Assembly (NCBI GenBank): GCA_040755615.1
Contig: JBFMAL010000005.1
Coordinates: 26,815 to 90,814, forward strand
DNA from: DYEP01 sp040755615
Lineage (GTDB): Bacteria; Bacillota; Sulfobacillia; DUSP01; DYEP01
Reading direction: 5' to 3'
DNA: 64,000 bases
In this document: positions 61,452-64,000 of the stretch, piece after piece
Position numbering within the stretch: position 1 is the first letter of the stretch
Layout: each line of letters starts with the position of its first letter
Translations under genes and position numbers: made by a program
Notes under the pieces: model-generated
Seen by the model: the letters and a program-made list of their open reading frames with translations, nothing else
What the model was told of the DNA's origin: nothing
Database searches by the model: none

Positions 61452-62114
61452 CTACCCCTCTGACCGCTCAATTTCCTGAAGCAGTCTTTTCAAGAAAGGT
61501 CCGGCCTGACCGTCCGCAAGTGCTCTTAACGTGCCTGCGCCCATGTTTACCAGGGCTGCGCGGACCAGCCTGGCGTCAAACGAGCTGAGGCCTTCAGTGA
61601 TATCGCGGTAGGCTCGGGCGATGGCAATGCAGACAGCCCGGTTCGTGGTGGCAGCAGCAAGTGGGTCCCCCTCCAGCACGTCGCCCAAGTGCGAAAGGAC
61701 GCGGACAAGACTCGGCACCATGGCTCTTATCACAAACACTGCGGGCGTACCGCGCTGTATTTCCATCGCATGCCCGATAACCGTACACGGCACGATCCTG
61801 TTGCTATCCAGAGACGACACATGGCCCGTCGCCATGTCAGCGACGACAGCCGCAGGAGGTAGCAGAAACAACAGCTGTTGCCCCACTTCATCAATGCTCT
61901 CAGCAGGTACCGCTAGCAATACCACATCGCTTTCAGCGGCGTCATGCAGGTTGCCTGAAGCCTTTACCCCGAGTTCTTCCCCAACTTCCGCAGCGCGCCG
62001 GGCGTCCGAATCGATGACAACAAGTTCGAAGTGCGGGGCAAGACGCATGGCCATGGACTTCCCCAGCCTTCCGGCTCCAACAATTGTGACCCTCACTCTT
62101 TCACTCCTCTTCAA
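61452..62114 (-). CDS. ProC-like NAD(P)-binding oxidoreductase
   Basis: A 220-residue Rossmann protein: VTIVGAGRLGKSMAMRLAPH (dinucleotide loop), VVIDSDARRAAEVGEELGV and VVLLAVPAESIDEVGQQLLF, then a helical C-terminal dimerisation domain with MVPSLVRVLSHLGDVLEGD. It resembles pyrroline-5-carboxylate reductase-like/ComER-type proteins but is shorter than ProC (about 270 residues). Substrate unknown. It is flanked by a 170-base gap to the RND promoter with no gene, and by a small zinc-ribbon gene diverging upstream. Confidence 0.75.
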   Translation of the reverse strand: MKRSERVRVTIVGAGRLGKSMAMRLAPHFELVVIDSDARRAAEVGEELGVKASGNLHDAAESDVVLLAVPAESIDEVGQQLLFLLPPAAVVADMATGHVSSLDSNRIVPCTVIGHAMEIQRGTPAVFVIRAMVPSLVRVLSHLGDVLEGDPLAAATTNRAVCIAIARAYRDITEGLSSFDARLVRAALVNMGAGTLRALADGQAGPFLKRLLQEIERSEG

Positions 62115-62225
62115 GGTTTTTCGCTCTCTCTTATATTATCGGCCCCGGCACAAAATTGCGATTGCATGACTGATAGGATCTGCGCCCGGTAGGGGAATGA
62201 TATCTTTTTGGGGGGGGTGACTTTT

Positions 62226-62435
62226 ATGAAGCACTGCCGGCTTTGCGAAGGTCTTGGCACAGAACTGTTGCCGTGCCCGGGCTGCGGTGAACCCATGGAG
62301 GACCTCGGAACGCCAGAAGACCAGGCAGACCCCTACGCCCCGTACTTCCCGGACGCGTTGGAGGCAAGCGGCGCTCACTGCACCCACTACTTTTGGTGTG
62401 AAGACTGCCAGCACGGCGCCACAGTCTGGTGCTGA
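62226..62435 (+). CDS. Small zinc-ribbon protein
   Basis: A 69-residue protein with three CxxC-type pairs: CRLCEGLG, CPGCGEPM and CEDC, suitable for binding one or two zinc or iron ions; a fourth cysteine-containing end (HGATVWC) closes it. The ATG at 62226 has GGGGGGGTGAC upstream. The sequence LPCPGCGEPMEDLG resembles the short zinc-ribbon proteins seen next to ferredoxin genes. Function unknown. A bidirectional terminator separates it from a ferredoxin gene. Confidence 0.7.
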   Translation: MKHCRLCEGLGTELLPCPGCGEPMEDLGTPEDQADPYAPYFPDALEASGAHCTHYFWCEDCQHGATVWC

Positions 62436-62445
62436 GCAAAATCAA

Positions 62446-62470
62446 CCGGGGGTCCTGAAAGGACCCCCGA
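62446..62470. terminator. Bidirectional terminator between zinc-ribbon and ferredoxin genes
   Basis: Perfect 9-bp stem GGGGGTCCT / AGGACCCCC with a three-base loop between the two convergent stops (62435 and 62487). Confidence 0.75.
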
Positions 62471-62486
62471 CTTCAGATAGCTCGCC

Positions 62487-62675
62487 TTACTCGCAGGTTA
62501 TTGCTTCCACAGGACAGGACTCGCGCGCCTCATCGCAACACGGATAATCCTCGCAGTTTACGTCCTTAGCGTAAGCAACATCGTCCCCCATCTCGAATAC
62601 ATCCGGGCAGATTTGCTCGCACAGCCCACATGCGATACAGAGGTCAGGATCCACCTTAGGCTTTGCCACATACAT
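62487..62675 (-). CDS. Ferredoxin, single 4Fe-4S type
   Basis: A 62-residue protein with CIACGLCEQICPDVFEMGD and a C-terminal CPVEAITCE, the pattern of small [4Fe-4S] ferredoxins (Cys-x2-Cys-x2-Cys plus a distant Cys-Pro). An extra CCDE segment in the middle is common in Clostridia. Cytosolic electron carrier; redox partner not evident from neighbours. AGGAGATG precedes the ATG. Confidence 0.88.
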   Translation of the reverse strand: MYVAKPKVDPDLCIACGLCEQICPDVFEMGDDVAYAKDVNCEDYPCCDEARESCPVEAITCE

Positions 62676-62814
62676 CTCCTCCTTTTGTGACCGGGGCTTT
62701 TCTTACGGGAGATATTATACCTCTAATGGAAGCAGATAACAAACCCAAAAACCAGGCTGGGACCGAAAGTAGGATCTTGATCCGGACATAATCAGACGAA
62801 GCGGCACTCCCGAA

Positions 62815-63548
62815 TCAGAGCCTCACGAGATTCTTGCTCGAACCACAGGGAGAGTTTGCCCGGGTGCTGAGTGCAAAAGTTGCGGTTGGTGACTGAATTA
62901 CCGCCTGCAAAGCAACTATCTGCATGTCTTTTGCAAGCCGCATCGCCTCAACGCGGGTTATGGAACCCATGGCTGTTCGCCGAAAACACCCAGTCGTAGC
63001 GGAGAAACGCTCGAAAGTGCAGTTCCTGGGCACGGTTTATCATTTCGGCATCTGCCCCGGGCGTACCGATGGCCCCTCTTAGCATCGTGATGCTTCGGAC
63101 CAATTCCTCTTCCACCTGTGAGAGCAGACGCGTTACGTCTTCCTGCGCCTGCCGGACACGCTCCCTGAGGTAGTCGTCGCTCTGGCGATGGCAGACACCG
63201 CAGGAGGTTGAAGGATTCGACAGTGGACTGGCAAAGTCATGAGATGTGATCTTCTGGTTGCCTATCATGGTAAACGGCATATGGCAGTCGGCGCAAGCCA
63301 CGCCGGCCACAGAATGGCTACCACCGAGGAAGAACTCGTAATCGGGGTGGCGGAGCTTTGCAAGTCGTGCGCCTGTCATGGCGTGTAACCATTCGCGGTA
63401 CGGATATGTGGAAGAAAAGTAGTGTACAACTGCGTTCAGATCAGGCGGCTGCTCCCATGGGATGCTGAGCGCCCCTGTGTTTTGATTGAAATAGTAGGTA
63501 ATGTGGCACTCGGCGCATACCTGTATCCGCATTTCCTGACGCCCTGCT
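62815..63548 (-). pseudogene. nrfA: Cytochrome c nitrite reductase (NrfA), 3' part with frameshift
   Basis: The C-terminal ~240 residues of NrfA. Present are RQEMRIQVCAECHITYYFNQ (heme motif), HPDYEFFLGGSHSVAGVACA, CADCHMPFTMIGNQKITSHD and CGVCHRQSDDYL, followed by SANSHGFHNP; the frame then shifts by one base near 62952 to continue VEAMRLAKDMQIVALQAVIQ, ending at 62815. The N-terminal part, with the catalytic CxxCK heme, is missing: the homology ends near 63548 and a broken IS1634-type transposase begins. The gene cannot be functional. Confidence 0.85.
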
Positions 63549-64000
63549 TTATCCAGGTCTCCGCCCGCTCTGGTGTACGCCTCACCGACCCCGGGAGCAA
63601 GCTCTACGTAAGCCAGTGGTTTCCGAGGACCGCTCTTCCCCAGCTGCTCGGGTTAAGATCCGAGGACGTCTACGACGAGAGGCTCTACAGGGCGATGGAC
63701 GATCTCCTCCCCGCCCGATGCGCAGTGGAGAGCGCGGTATCGTCCAAACTTCGGGAGGTCGGCCAGGACCTCCGGGTGCTCCTATACCTCCGGAGGAGGT
63801 GGTAGCTGCCTACAAGTCGTTAGGAAGCATAGAACGGGCGTTTCGTGCGCTTAAAAGCTTCGTCAGGATAAGACCGGTCTACCACAGGAAGGACTTGAGG
63901 ATCAGGGCGCACGTATTCATCTGCGTCCTGGCATACCTCTTAGAGAAGACCCTCGAGCACTGGATGAAGAAGAACGGAATCGCAAGGACCTGGCCCGACG
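63549..64000 (+). pseudogene. IS1634-type transposase with an internal deletion
   Basis: The frame (stop at 63803-63805) reads SKLYVSQWFPRTALPQLLGL, DVYDERLYRAMDDLLPARCA and VESAVSSKLREVGQDLRVLL, the N-terminal region of IS1634-family transposases. Right after, the next frame gives VVAAYKSLGSIERAFRALKS, then VRIRPVYHRKDLRIRAHVFI, the C-terminal region, and runs past the window end. The catalytic middle (DDE region) is missing. The 5' tip of the gene is also absent; the element abuts the nrfA remnant. Confidence 0.85.

Noticed and set aside
62948..63033. UGA after FHNPR in nrfA as selenocysteine
   Set aside because: Homology continues in a different frame, not after the UGA in the same frame, so it is a frameshift.
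1..64000. tRNA genes (including tRNA-Sec), rRNA genes, CRISPR arrays
   Set aside because: No T-arm-like or acceptor sequences, rRNA stretches or regularly spaced repeats were seen by eye; a tRNA search program would be decisive.

Overview
The window comes from a spore-forming, anaerobic, GC-rich member of the Bacillota (Firmicutes). Sporulation genes are spread along it (a PdaB-type deacetylase, SpoIID, a SpoIIP-domain protein, a YIEGIA-family protein, a CotF-type coat protein). Metabolism looks redox- and metal-centred: a tungsten-type aldehyde ferredoxin oxidoreductase, selenium and molybdenum maturation genes, a seven-heme lipoprotein cytochrome, ferredoxins and a decayed nitrite reductase. 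I cannot name the genus. The RND/TolC-like efflux operon is compatible with a diderm envelope but does not prove one.

Layout. 1-1.4 kb: the end of a HAD phosphatase gene, then transposase debris. 1.4-2.8 kb: aroF behind a T-box leader. 3-7.4 kb: sporulation genes, including spoIID next to a membrane protein fused to SpoIIP. 7.4-15 kb: housekeeping and spore-related genes and a broken asparagine synthase-like gene. 15-21.6 kb: galU and two tight minus-strand operons (MBL hydrolase / spermidine synthase-like / DUF401; CBS-ACT / small membrane protein / MFS / sulfite oxidase-like). 21.7-26.8 kb: a GH18 spore-type hydrolase, a flavoprotein, the seven-heme cytochrome and coat proteins. 26.9-30.7 kb: a five-gene overlapping operon for selenium-dependent molybdenum hydroxylase maturation (yedF, selD, yqeC, a MocA-like gene, yqeB). 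30.9-33.2 kb: two degenerate insertion sequences joined together.

33.6-36 kb holds a nitronate monooxygenase-like gene, then a short gene whose in-frame UGA at 34877-34879 almost certainly encodes selenocysteine (Cys-Gly-Gly-Sec), then a small ferredoxin and a regulator with three HTH units. Read conventionally the selenoprotein looks like a 30-residue scrap; read through, it is a 94-residue protein with its own promoter, ribosome binding site and a hairpin just after the UGA.

36-42.9 kb is a sigma-54-controlled operon: putrescine aminotransferase, polyferredoxin, aldehyde:ferredoxin oxidoreductase, a MoaD-like protein and spermidine synthase, preceded by its sigma-54 activator gene and a good -24/-12 promoter. 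It suggests putrescine oxidation through a tungsten enzyme. 43-50.3 kb is a second amine/amino-acid locus (DeoR regulator, APC permease, two very small membrane proteins, a lipoprotein, an AGXT2-type aminotransferase, an FGGY kinase, alanine dehydrogenase).

52.8-55.1 kb contains a ModE-type regulator, a palindrome resembling a molybdate box, an ECF S-component-like membrane protein, a P-loop NTPase and a methyltransferase with overlapping ends: the best candidate for an undescribed metal-responsive system. 55.1-61.3 kb is an RND efflux operon with its TetR regulator as the last gene and a perfect operator at its promoter. The window ends with a small zinc-ribbon protein, a ferredoxin, a frameshifted 3' part of nrfA and an internally deleted IS1634-type transposase.
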